Shown one piece after another: positions 1-7,437 of a stretch of 64,000 nucleotides of DNA (its first letter is position 1; the number at the start of each line of letters is the position of its first letter). The notes below the pieces were generated by a model. That model was not told the origin of the DNA. It searched no databases and saw nothing but the letters and a program-made list of their open reading frames with translations. The stretch comes from BCD1 sp965230565 (GTDB taxonomy: Bacteria; Bacteroidota; Bacteroidia; Chitinophagales; Saprospiraceae), in assembly GCA_965230565.1 (NCBI GenBank), contig CBDDLH010000016.1, positions 1,922,001 to 1,986,000 on the forward strand, given 5' to 3'. The position numbers were made by a program, and so were the translations under genes.

Positions 1-68
1 TAGTTTTGAACCATAATAAACAAACCTTGTTTCCAGATAACACTATTTAAGACAAAAAACAATCCGCC

Positions 69-590
69 ATGTCCGCTTCCGCTGAAATGCCTTATTTTAT
101 CAAACCTTCCGTTAACCTGAGTCAGGAAGAGAAAAAAGCAGCTTATGAAAGTGTAGCACTAGAAATCAGAGCTGTGCTGGATGGGGAAAGTGACTCCATC
201 CTGAAGATGGTCACCATAAACTGTATATTAAAGACCAAACTACCTTATTATTACTGGGTTGGGTTTTATTTGGTCAGGGATGGGAAACTCAGTGTTGGCC
301 CTTACCAGGGCACGCTTGGGTGTTTGCATATTGATTTTGGAACAGGAGTGTGTGGAAGGGCAGCAGCCGAAAGACAAACACAATTGGTAGCCGATGTGCA
401 TATTTTGGCCCAGGGTAAAGATCATATCGCCTGCGACCCAAATTCTTCTTCAGAGATTGTAGTCCCGGTTTTTGATAAAAATAAGGAGCTCATTGCTGTG
501 TTTGATGTGGATAGTACTCTGACAAATTCCTTTGATGAAGTGGATCAAAAATACCTGGAAGCAATATTGGCCGAGCAATTTGAGGTATAA
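69..590 (+). CDS. msrC: free methionine-(R)-sulfoxide reductase (GAF domain)
   Basis: A 173-residue single GAF-domain protein of the fRMsr family, which reduces free methionine-R-sulfoxide in the cytosol using thioredoxin and so repairs oxidised methionine. The diagnostic blocks are present: YYWVGFYL near residue 61, GVCG near 93, and HIACDPNSSSEIVVP near 119. The three cysteines used by this family for catalysis and resolution are at 85, 95 and 122, close to the spacing in the E. coli enzyme. Length is normal. ATG at 69 is used; a second ATG at 87 (MPYFIKP) is an alternative and would lose only a non-conserved tail. It converges with the VOC gene across a shared hairpin terminator. Confidence 0.93.
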   Translation: MSASAEMPYFIKPSVNLSQEEKKAAYESVALEIRAVLDGESDSILKMVTINCILKTKLPYYYWVGFYLVRDGKLSVGPYQGTLGCLHIDFGTGVCGRAAAERQTQLVADVHILAQGKDHIACDPNSSSEIVVPVFDKNKELIAVFDVDSTLTNSFDEVDQKYLEAILAEQFEV

Positions 591-593
591 AAA

Positions 594-622
594 AAGGCCG
601 AGGATTTTAATTCCTCAGCCTT
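594..622. terminator. bidirectional hairpin terminator
   Basis: An 11-bp stem (594-604 with 612-622, one G.U/mismatch) with a 7-nt loop lies between the convergent ends of the reductase gene and the VOC gene. A-rich sequence on the left and T-rich sequence on the right suit termination from both directions. Confidence 0.75.
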
Positions 623-644
623 AGGGTTATCCTTTTTTATGGAT

Positions 645-1028
645 TTATTTTACCGAATGCAGGAATAGTTCATTGCCTTCAGTGTCGTTGAACAGAGCCA
701 TAAATCCGTGATCCTCTCCTATATCTGTTTTGTTCATAACTACTTTTCCGCCTGCTGCTTCAACACGGTTGAGCACGGTATTCAGATCCTCTCCCCCATT
801 CAGATAAATCTTGCAACCTACGCTTGCCGGAGCGGGCGTATATCCTACGCCGGCGCAAATTGATCCGCCCACGCCACCTTCTTCAACAGGCAGGAATCCC
901 ATTTTGATATTGCCCATTTCTGTTTCCGGCATTTCAAAATTGTAAATAGTGCTGTAAAATTTTTTGGCGCGGTCAAAATCGGTAACTGGAATTTCAATCC
1001 AGCTAAAACTGTCTTTGATCTTTTCCAT
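645..1028 (-). CDS. VOC family protein (glyoxalase/dioxygenase fold)
   Basis: A protein of about 127 residues with a single vicinal-oxygen-chelate domain. The start of the family is visible as SWIEIPVTDFDRAKKFYSTI, and the end as the FNDTEGNELFLHS strand. Proteins of this subgroup bind a divalent metal with His/Glu residues and are usually dimers; the substrate cannot be told from the sequence. An in-frame start lies further upstream (1055), but the ATG at 1028 (MEKIKDSF) sits right at the beginning of the fold and is preferred. Cytosolic, with no signal peptide. Single-gene unit converging on the reductase gene. Confidence 0.85.
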   Translation of the reverse strand: MEKIKDSFSWIEIPVTDFDRAKKFYSTIYNFEMPETEMGNIKMGFLPVEEGGVGGSICAGVGYTPAPASVGCKIYLNGGEDLNTVLNRVEAAGGKVVMNKTDIGEDHGFMALFNDTEGNELFLHSVK

Positions 1029-1255
1029 GAGTAAGTGTTTATTCCGAAAGTGCATTTCGGATGGTTAAAAAGTCAGGTGATTTCGGTTTCAAATTTAACA
1101 CAAATAGTTTTAAATAAAAACCAATTAAATGTTAAAGTTTAAAACAATTTTCCCGGAAAAAAGCAATCCAGACAGGTTCATTGGGTTAAAGGAAACTATT
1201 TTAAAAGAAAATGCGTAAAAAATATTTTTTTAATTCGTTTTTTCGAAAAAATACT

Positions 1256-1263
1256 TACCTTTG
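1256..1263 (+). promoter_or_regulatory. Bacteroidota -7 promoter element of rplS
   Basis: TACCTTTG matches the Bacteroidota -7 consensus TAnnTTTG and lies 25 bases before the rplS start codon. No clean TTG (-33) is seen; TTCG at 1234-1237 is the nearest candidate at 18 bases spacing. Confidence 0.6.
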
Positions 1264-1288
1264 TGCCCGCTAATAAAATAAATGAGAA

Positions 1289-1648
1289 ATGGACGCAATT
1301 AAGTTTGTACACGATCAAATGACTAAACAACCTGAATTTTCTGAGTTCCGCGCAGGAGATAACATCGTTGTTAGTTATAAAATTATAGAGGGAGATAAGG
1401 AACGTATTCAGGATTTCCGTGGTGATGTGATCCAGATCAAAGGAAGTGGTTCTACCAAGACTTTCACTGTTCGTAAAATGTCCAGTGGAGTAGGTGTTGA
1501 ACGTATCTTCCCAATCGTTTCTCCTAACATCGTGAGCATCAAAGTGCTCAAATATGGTAAAGTACGCAGAAAGCGTTTGTACTACCTGCGTGATCTCGTT
1601 GGTAAGAAAGCTCGTATCAAAGAGCGTAAATTTATCAATAAGAAATAA
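1289..1648 (+). CDS. rplS: 50S ribosomal protein L19
   Basis: A 119-residue protein with the complete L19 pattern: F-AGD-I-V-Y-I-EGDKERIQ-F-GDVI near residues 20-47, the TFTVRKMSSGVGVERIFP block near 58-75, and the basic C-terminal VRRKRLYYLRDLVGKKARIKE stretch. L19 sits at the 30S-50S interface of the ribosome. It stands alone here, without the rpsP-rimM-trmD genes it is grouped with in many other bacteria, and has its own promoter element and a strong terminator. Confidence 0.98.
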   Translation: MDAIKFVHDQMTKQPEFSEFRAGDNIVVSYKIIEGDKERIQDFRGDVIQIKGSGSTKTFTVRKMSSGVGVERIFPIVSPNIVSIKVLKYGKVRRKRLYYLRDLVGKKARIKERKFINKK

Positions 1649-1662
1649 ACTTTTCAGTCACC

Positions 1663-1701
1663 AAAAAAGGGGCAGTGGAAAATTCCGCTGCCCCTTTTTT
1701 T
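1663..1701 (+). terminator. intrinsic terminator of rplS
   Basis: A 12-bp GC-rich stem (1669-1680 with 1683-1694, one G.U pair) is followed by a run of seven T and preceded by A's. A textbook rho-independent terminator just after the L19 stop codon. Confidence 0.9.
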
Positions 1702-1710
1702 ATACCCGTA

Positions 1711-1752
1711 CACACCGAATTCATTCGGTGTGTAGAGCCGAATGAATTCGGC
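1711..1752. repeat. double palindrome (REP-like element)
   Basis: Two nested inverted repeats lie side by side. CCGAATTCATTCGG (1715-1728) and CCGAATGAATTCGG (1738-1751) are exact reverse complements of each other, and each is itself nearly palindromic; the first extends to CACACCG...CGGTGTG. It is separate from the rplS terminator to its left and lies downstream of the convergent alpha/beta hydrolase gene. It may be a dispersed REP-type element or a second terminator. Confidence 0.6.
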
Positions 1753-1793
1753 GATTACAGATTTGGCGAAAATAAAAAATGACAATAGCCAGA

Positions 1794-2648
1794 CTACAAT
1801 TCCTCATCAAAAAAACCGACCGTCACCTCCACCAGCTTACGTGTTTGTTCCGGCAACTCTGCATCCGTAAATGGATGTCTGCCGTTAAAAACGTGATCGG
1901 CTCCTTCAATGGGTGTCAATTGGCTACTTTTCGCCCATTCATGGAGATCCTTTGCGGATTGAAAAGCAACCCCGGGATCTTCCGTTCCGTGAACGATCAA
2001 ATAAGGTTTATCAAAATTTTTCAATACTTCGCGGGTATCATAGGCCGATTGATTGGCAACAAAATCCTCATACATTTGGAAATACAACGGCATTTGTTGA
2101 CCAGTACGACCATTGAGGACGTAATAAACACCGTCCTGCTTCCATTGATCCACAAAACCTTCCACCCCCCAGGCATAATCAAGTCTGTTGACGGAAGCCC
2201 AGGTTGCCAGGGCCTTCACTCTTTTATCAGCATCTGCTTTAATGATACTCAAAGCTCCTCCCCTACTATGGCCTATTAATCCGATCCTATTCGGATCATA
2301 ACAACCGGACGGGATATGAATTTGGTCAGAAATAATCCAATCCAGGACTGCGTTGAGATCGAATAATTCATTGGAAAAATTGTTTTGCCCGAATGCTTCC
2401 AGGTCTTCAAAATCCAGTGGAGAAGCAATGGTGGTCCCATTGTGGGAAAAATTAAAGGCGATAAAAATATAACCAGCTTCAACAAAGGAAGCTGCTATTT
2501 GGGACCAATGTCCCCAATCTTTAAAACCTTTGAAACCGTGAGAAAAAACAATTACAGGTTGGTCAACTTGTTGTTTATCAAAATAAACATCCAGCAGAAA
2601 GGGTCTGCCTTCCGCACCATTCAGTTGAATATTTTTTAACAATTCCAT
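1794..2648 (-). CDS. alpha/beta hydrolase (dienelactone-hydrolase-like)
   Basis: A 284-residue cytosolic alpha/beta hydrolase. The strand-3 oxyanion motif FSHGFKG is near residue 35, the nucleophile elbow GHSRGG places Ser at 128, the acid is probably Asp224 in HGTEDP, and the catalytic His is 252 in GADHVF. The spacing is that of a complete catalytic triad. The substrate is unknown; relatives act as esterases or peptidases. Downstream of the small alpha-beta barrel gene with a gap of only 7 bases, so the two are probably cotranscribed. Confidence 0.85.
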   Translation of the reverse strand: MELLKNIQLNGAEGRPFLLDVYFDKQQVDQPVIVFSHGFKGFKDWGHWSQIAASFVEAGYIFIAFNFSHNGTTIASPLDFEDLEAFGQNNFSNELFDLNAVLDWIISDQIHIPSGCYDPNRIGLIGHSRGGALSIIKADADKRVKALATWASVNRLDYAWGVEGFVDQWKQDGVYYVLNGRTGQQMPLYFQMYEDFVANQSAYDTREVLKNFDKPYLIVHGTEDPGVAFQSAKDLHEWAKSSQLTPIEGADHVFNGRHPFTDAELPEQTRKLVEVTVGFFDEEL

Positions 2649-2655
2649 TCCCGGA

Positions 2656-2958
2656 TCAATTCAGGGAGAATACAGGTTCTGTCTTTTGTCCGTCAAGCTG
2701 ACTGAGCAAACTGATTTCCACATCCATGAATTTGGATAATGGAAAAGAGTTAATCATTTTTAGTAATTCACTCTCGGAATCCGCATTGAAAATCGCCCAC
2801 ACTTTGGCCTTCTCTGCTGACAATGCGTAATTTACCAGTTTACCTTGCTGAAACAGTTTGTTGACTACTACCCGCTGATACGGGATCAGATCCATAAACT
2901 CCTCTGAAAGGTTACCCACCAGGGTAAAATCAACCATATATTGATAAGCTGAATTCAT
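2656..2958 (-). CDS. small alpha-beta barrel protein (muconolactone isomerase-like)
   Basis: A 100-residue protein starting MNSAYQYMVDFTLVGN. The beta-strand start, the helix with repeated Val/Leu, the strand KVWAIFNADSESELLKMINSFP and the final LSQLDG strand fit the ferredoxin-like dimeric alpha-beta barrel seen in muconolactone isomerases and YCII-like proteins. No catalytic residues can be assigned. First gene of a likely two-gene unit with the hydrolase at 1794-2648. Confidence 0.6.
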   Translation of the reverse strand: MNSAYQYMVDFTLVGNLSEEFMDLIPYQRVVVNKLFQQGKLVNYALSAEKAKVWAIFNADSESELLKMINSFPLSKFMDVEISLLSQLDGQKTEPVFSLN

Positions 2959-3044
2959 TTAATAGCAAAATTAGGTTTGCAAATCTATCAATTTTTAAAA
3001 GGAAATACCTTAATAATATCGTTTAAATGTAATAATTCGCTGTC

Positions 3045-4259
3045 TTACAGGTTTTTGGGGTAACAAATGTAGTATTTAGTAAAGGCTCCCGTCTGTATTC
3101 CATGCTGTGCTATACTGGACATGGGAAGCGTTTTTCCACTTTTAAACAAGATCTTTATTTCATCCTTAACGGTGGAATAAGCACTGTTAGTTTCCGTTCC
3201 TGTGTAAAAAACATATTCAAGGTCCTCCTGGTTCAAAGAAGTCTTTGCCAGGATTTTCTTTTTCTTCTTTTCAATATATTCTTCTTTGAAAGGTTCATCC
3301 CTGAATTTCAAACGGAATAATTTGCGATCAATAATTCCGGTCGATAAAAAAGACAAGATTTTGTCGTCACAATATTTCCATTGTTTCATCGCAGAAACGA
3401 TATCATGATCATCCAAACGGGCGAAATGATTGAGCAACTCATCCGGAGCAGAATCAAAATCTTCCTTTCGAATTTTATTTTTCAAGAAGAATTTGAGACT
3501 ATCAGGAGCGGGAACATCTTTGCCCTGTTTGACCAGATGCCGGGCCCTGGTCATGGTTCGGATCAACATCTGTTCAGAAGACAATACCGTTTTATGTAAA
3601 TAAACCTGCCAGTACATCAGTCGTCGGGCTATCAGGAATTTCTCAATGGAATAAATGCCTTTTTCTTCCACCACGAGTTCCCCTTTGTGGACCGACAACA
3701 TCTTTATGATCCTGTCATATCCGATAACTCCTTCATAAACCCCGGTAAAAAAGCTGTCGCGGTTGAGATAATCCATACGGTCCATATCCAATTGTCCGGA
3801 GATCAGCTGGCTGAGGAATTTCTTATCATAATCATTTTTAAAAATCCGGATTGCAAGATCAAGCGCCCCGTCAAACTGCCGATTAAAGGCTTCCATGAAC
3901 ATAACCGAGATCTCTTCATGGGTGGTTTCCATCAGGGTGTGTTCAAGCGTATGTGAAAATGGGCCATGTCCGATGTCGTGTAACAAAATGGCAATACAAA
4001 CGGCTGTTGCCTCTTCATCAGTTATTTCCACTCCTTTTCCCCGTAAGACTTCAATGGCTTGTCCCATTAGGTGTAGTGCGCCCAGGGCATGGTGAAATCT
4101 GGTATGTAATGCTCCGGGGTAAACATAATGCGTCAGGCTGAGTTGCTTTATTCTTCTTAATCGCTGAAACCAGGGATGCTCAATGAGTTCGAAAACAATG
4201 CCCTGCGGTATCTCTACGAAGCCATACACCGGATCATTAAATATCTTTTTATTTTTCAT
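3045..4259 (-). CDS. HD-domain phosphohydrolase (SAMHD1/dNTPase-like)
   Basis: A 404-residue protein of the HD superfamily close to bacterial dNTP triphosphohydrolase-like and SAMHD1-like enzymes. The metal site is complete: His57 in TRFHHALG, His94-Asp95 in LLHDIGHGPFSH, and an Asp in the QLDMDRMDYLNRD motif near residue 165. Members of this group cleave nucleotides or other phosphoesters in the cytosol; the exact substrate is unknown. The start overlaps the stop of the upstream gene by 4 bases (ATGA type), so translation is probably coupled with the exported protein at 4256-4987. Confidence 0.87.
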   Translation of the reverse strand: MKNKKIFNDPVYGFVEIPQGIVFELIEHPWFQRLRRIKQLSLTHYVYPGALHTRFHHALGALHLMGQAIEVLRGKGVEITDEEATAVCIAILLHDIGHGPFSHTLEHTLMETTHEEISVMFMEAFNRQFDGALDLAIRIFKNDYDKKFLSQLISGQLDMDRMDYLNRDSFFTGVYEGVIGYDRIIKMLSVHKGELVVEEKGIYSIEKFLIARRLMYWQVYLHKTVLSSEQMLIRTMTRARHLVKQGKDVPAPDSLKFFLKNKIRKEDFDSAPDELLNHFARLDDHDIVSAMKQWKYCDDKILSFLSTGIIDRKLFRLKFRDEPFKEEYIEKKKKKILAKTSLNQEDLEYVFYTGTETNSAYSTVKDEIKILFKSGKTLPMSSIAQHGIQTGAFTKYYICYPKNL

Positions 4260-4987
4260 CGTCGCTCAAACATTCTAAGACCAATATCAACACCTAATTT
4301 AAAATAAGGTACCCTCGAAGCGCCCTCCCTGTATTCTGACCCTCCCGAAAAACCAAAAAATCCAAAACCGAAGGAAGAAGCTGAGTCGATCAGCAATGAT
4401 TCATGGGACACATCATTTACCTGTTGCCCTAAACCAACATACCACCTGGAAATAAACCTGTCGGTTATTTGAAATTCCCGGCCATAAGTCAACACATAAC
4501 TCCTGGTCAAAATATGCACTGTTGCTCTTGAGTAGCTTATATAATTACTATTCTCGTCGTAAAAATAACTATTCTCTCTGGTAAAAGTTTCGGCACCTAC
4601 AAATCCTTCAATACCTACAAAATTTCTATACTTCTTCCGCTTTGGATACCTGTACTTTCGTTTATACCTATAGGGTTTAAGCGGTTCAAAATAATACCGT
4701 GCCCCCAACCTGGTCTTATAATATGACCAGTCCATTTTCCCTTCATTGGAAAAATTATAGCCAAAAGATTTAAGCGGGAAACCACCCTCCACATAAAAGG
4801 CAAAACCATTATCTGCCTTTCCCTCCAACCCCAGGGCAAAAACGGAGGTATTGGGGTGAAAGAGCTGGAGAAAAGAATTGGAAATAGTTAGCTTGTAGTC
4901 TTTGGGAGGAGTTTCTTCTTCAATTTCCTGCGCAGATAGTCCTACTGCCAAAAACAAGAGCAATAATAAGAGTAGTCTGGTCTTCAT
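4256..4987 (-). CDS. exported protein of unknown function
   Basis: A 243-residue protein with a clear signal peptide (Lys-Thr-Arg, then a long leucine run, cleavage after LSAQ near residue 20). The rest alternates hydrophobic and polar residues with many Tyr, Phe and Arg (YYKTRLGARYYFEPLKPYRYKRKYR) and ends in a strand-like segment VPYFKLGVDIGLRMFERR. This resembles a small outer-membrane beta-barrel, but no family was recognised. Its last 4 bases overlap the HD phosphohydrolase gene, indicating one operon. Confidence 0.75.
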   Translation of the reverse strand: MKTRLLLLLLLFLAVGLSAQEIEEETPPKDYKLTISNSFLQLFHPNTSVFALGLEGKADNGFAFYVEGGFPLKSFGYNFSNEGKMDWSYYKTRLGARYYFEPLKPYRYKRKYRYPKRKKYRNFVGIEGFVGAETFTRENSYFYDENSNYISYSRATVHILTRSYVLTYGREFQITDRFISRWYVGLGQQVNDVSHESLLIDSASSFGFGFFGFSGGSEYREGASRVPYFKLGVDIGLRMFERR

Positions 4988-5303
4988 AAATATCTCAATT
5001 AGGTGTTCGGCTAAAACCGGAAGTATCCCTTATGGGGTTTTCATCCATTAAAGTTAACATTATAGACGGAAAATCCATATCTCCCGGTTGGGAGGGGGAA
5101 GGTACTAAGGACCATGTTAATAATTTAATTTGATTTTTTTATTCCACAATGTGCTATTTCAAATCGAGAGGAAAGATGAATGAAATGGAAAATTTGATGT
5201 CTGACATCATTTATCCAACTATCCAATTTTCCGCAATCAATTGTAAAAGGGTTTGGAATAAGTAATTGATGCTCAGTAATGAAAGCCTAAACATGATCCT
5301 TAA
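4988..5303. other. intergenic region without recognised gene
   Basis: About 316 bases between the end of fmt and the start of the exported-protein gene, both on the minus strand. It must hold the promoter of the 3.0-5.0 kb unit, but no convincing TAnnTTTG/TTG pair was identified. A 29-codon plus-strand frame at 5176-5265 is too short to support. Confidence 0.5.
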
Positions 5304-6254
5304 TCAGGAATCTGCCTTTTCGCCTAGAACCAAACCGCTTTCCAGTTCATTGCCATTGAGGAAGTTTACTACATCCATTCGTTTTTTCCCCTGTAGTTGC
5401 AAACGTTTGATATGAAGAAACCCACGAAGCGCAGCCACCTTTAACATTTTCTTATTATCTGTGATCAAAGTCCCCGGTTCGTATTCATGCTCCACAGACT
5501 CCTTTGCAGCATTAATTATTTTGAGCTCCGATCCTCCCAGAGTAGTCCAGGCGACCGGCCAGGGGCTCAATCCTCTTATAAAATTGTGTACCTTTTCAAC
5601 AGGCTGGTTGAAATCAATTTCACAGGTTTCATGAAAAAGTTTGGGAGCTTTGGTGGCTAACGAATCGTCCTGAATCTGTAATTCGTAATCATCCTTTTCA
5701 ATAGCTCTTACCGTTTTTAGCACCAACTCCGCCCCTACTTCCATCATTTTATCATGGACTTCACCTGTGGTTTCGTTCTCTCCAATAGGCAACTTCGCCT
5801 GAAAAAGCATATCCCCGGTATCGATTTTATGTCTTATGAAGAAAGTAGTGCACCCGGTTTCTTCTTCCCCGTTGATTACAGCCCAGTGAATGGGAGCAGC
5901 TCCCCGGTATTTTGGCAGCAGAGAACCGTGAAGATTAAAAGTGCCCAACTCAGGCATATCCCACACTACTTCCGGCAGCATTCTGAAGGCTACCACTATT
6001 TGCAAATTAGCCCGAAGGCTGCGCAGTTCTTCCAGGAATTCCTCGTTTCGTAACTTTTGAGGCTGTAAAACCTTTATTCCATGTTCCACGGCAAAGCGTT
6101 TCACAGGAGATTCCAGCAGTTTTTTCTTGCCACGGCCACCATATTTATCGGTCGCCGTAATCACTCCGACTACGTTATAACCATTATCCAGCAGGATCTT
6201 TAAAGAAGGAACCGCAAAATCCGGGGTCCCCATAAATACAATTCTCAAATCCAT
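5304..6254 (-). CDS. fmt: methionyl-tRNA formyltransferase
   Basis: A 316-residue enzyme that formylates Met-tRNA(fMet) with 10-formyl-tetrahydrofolate for translation initiation. The N-terminal LRIVFMGTPDFAVPSL block, the catalytic HGSLLPKYRGAAPIHWAV segment with its Asn/His pair, and the IDTGDMLFQ motif are all present, followed by the C-terminal OB-like tRNA-binding domain with RGLSPWPVAW. The open frame reaches back to a TTG at 6275, but the ATG at 6254 directly before the Rossmann strand is the real start. Downstream of the small membrane protein gene. Confidence 0.96.
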   Translation of the reverse strand: MDLRIVFMGTPDFAVPSLKILLDNGYNVVGVITATDKYGGRGKKKLLESPVKRFAVEHGIKVLQPQKLRNEEFLEELRSLRANLQIVVAFRMLPEVVWDMPELGTFNLHGSLLPKYRGAAPIHWAVINGEEETGCTTFFIRHKIDTGDMLFQAKLPIGENETTGEVHDKMMEVGAELVLKTVRAIEKDDYELQIQDDSLATKAPKLFHETCEIDFNQPVEKVHNFIRGLSPWPVAWTTLGGSELKIINAAKESVEHEYEPGTLITDNKKMLKVAALRGFLHIKRLQLQGKKRMDVVNFLNGNELESGLVLGEKADS

Positions 6255-6271
6255 TTTATTTATCGTTTCAA

Positions 6272-6487
6272 TCAATCTTCCTCAAAATTAGTATTCGCCA
6301 TATAAAGGATGATCACCCCGGCAATGATGGTAATCAGTCTCAGCAGAAATCCTCCCATTCTACCGCCGGCATCCATCCACTGCATAAAGGTAAATTGCAT
6401 GCCAACCATACTAAAAATGAGGGACATCAACCCAAACCCCAACATTAAAAACCCGATGATGGACCAAAGTCCTCTACGTTTGTACAT
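6272..6487 (-). CDS. small two-helix membrane protein
   Basis: A 71-residue protein with two hydrophobic helices: roughly residues 8-30 (Gly/Leu/Phe rich) and 45-64 (LRLITIIAGVIILYMA). The N-terminus is MYKRRG and the C-terminus acidic (NFEED). The family is not recognised; similar tiny membrane proteins occur next to fmt in related genomes by general experience, which I cannot check here. Only 17 bases separate it from fmt, so it probably leads that operon. Confidence 0.6.
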   Translation of the reverse strand: MYKRRGLWSIIGFLMLGFGLMSLIFSMVGMQFTFMQWMDAGGRMGGFLLRLITIIAGVIILYMANTNFEED

Positions 6488-6694
6488 GTGATTATTTTTT
6501 TCTTTCCTACTAGTGTGAAATCCTTTTAATGCTCACCTTCACATTCAGGACCTAAAACCATGGTAAAAGTAACCTGAATGAAACAATTATGTCATAAAAA
6601 TCTAATAATTATGGCATATTGGCGGATAAAAAAGAAATCGACTCCATATTCTAAAAAACCGAATTCATTAATCAGGAGTGTTTCTTTAAATTGT

Positions 6695-6702
6695 TAATTT
6701 TG
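6695..6702 (+). promoter_or_regulatory. candidate -7 element
   Basis: TAATTTTG fits TAnnTTTG and lies 30 bases before the ATG of the MORN-type lipoprotein. No TTG partner is seen at the expected distance, so this is only a candidate. Confidence 0.4.
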
Positions 6703-6731
6703 TATGTTTCTAATATCTAAACAATTCAAAC

Positions 6732-7328
6732 ATGAAATATTTCATTATCCTGGCCAGTTTTGTGCTTTTCTCCGCTTGCAACCAAAATGAACAGACAACA
6801 TCGAATACCGGCACCTCAACCGAAACCGCGGACCCCTTCATCCATGTTGACATTGAAGGAACTGATGTACAAAGAGTGATCCTTAAAAACAGAGATGGCA
6901 AAATCAGAGAAGAAGGATTTATGCTCGACGGAAAGCGAACCGGAATGTGGATCATTTTTGACAGAAGTGATGTATTCCCGCAAAAGATTATCAGTTACCA
7001 GAACGATCTCTACAATGGCCCTTATTACGAATTTACCGAAAGAGGACAAATGATCCTCAAAGCAAATTATCTCAACAATAAGCTGGATGGATATTTTGCC
7101 CGTTATAAATTCAGTAAGGAAGTCGTTACCGCCAATTATATCAATGGTAAACTGAATGGCGAATACCGTGAATATGATGAACGCAAAAACTTCCTGACCA
7201 AGGTGGAAAATTATAAAGATGACCAATTACACGGAAAAGTTGAATATTACAACGAGGACGGCGTGATTATCATGGAATATGAATATAAAAACGGGAAAAA
7301 AATAAGTGGAGGCATGACCGATCAGTAA
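6732..7328 (+). CDS. lipoprotein with MORN-variant repeats
   Basis: A 198-residue lipoprotein: MKYFIILASFVLFSAC gives a lipobox Cys at residue 16. The mature part has five to six degenerate units of the type G-x-Y-x-x-Y-x-x-x-G-x-x-x-x-x-x-N-Y-x-N-x-x-L-x-G (for example NGPYYEF, LDGYFARY, LNGEYREY, LHGKVEYY), the MORN-variant repeat of the YwqK family. Such proteins are often labelled antitoxins in databases, but a toxin partner is not evident here. Probably anchored to a membrane facing the periplasm. Function unknown. Confidence 0.75.
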   Translation: MKYFIILASFVLFSACNQNEQTTSNTGTSTETADPFIHVDIEGTDVQRVILKNRDGKIREEGFMLDGKRTGMWIIFDRSDVFPQKIISYQNDLYNGPYYEFTERGQMILKANYLNNKLDGYFARYKFSKEVVTANYINGKLNGEYREYDERKNFLTKVENYKDDQLHGKVEYYNEDGVIIMEYEYKNGKKISGGMTDQ

Positions 7329-7437
7329 CCATTAGTAATTTCCTGATTTATATCCGACCTTAGCTGTGACCTCACTTTATCTCCTGATATGATATTTGAT
7401 CAAGAAGGGTAAATGAGTTCATTAGAAAACTCCGGCT

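Noticed and set aside
5176..5265. 29-codon frame with a purine-rich stretch before its ATG
   Set aside because: Too short, no protein features, and Bacteroidota do not rely strongly on Shine-Dalgarno signals, so the purines prove little.
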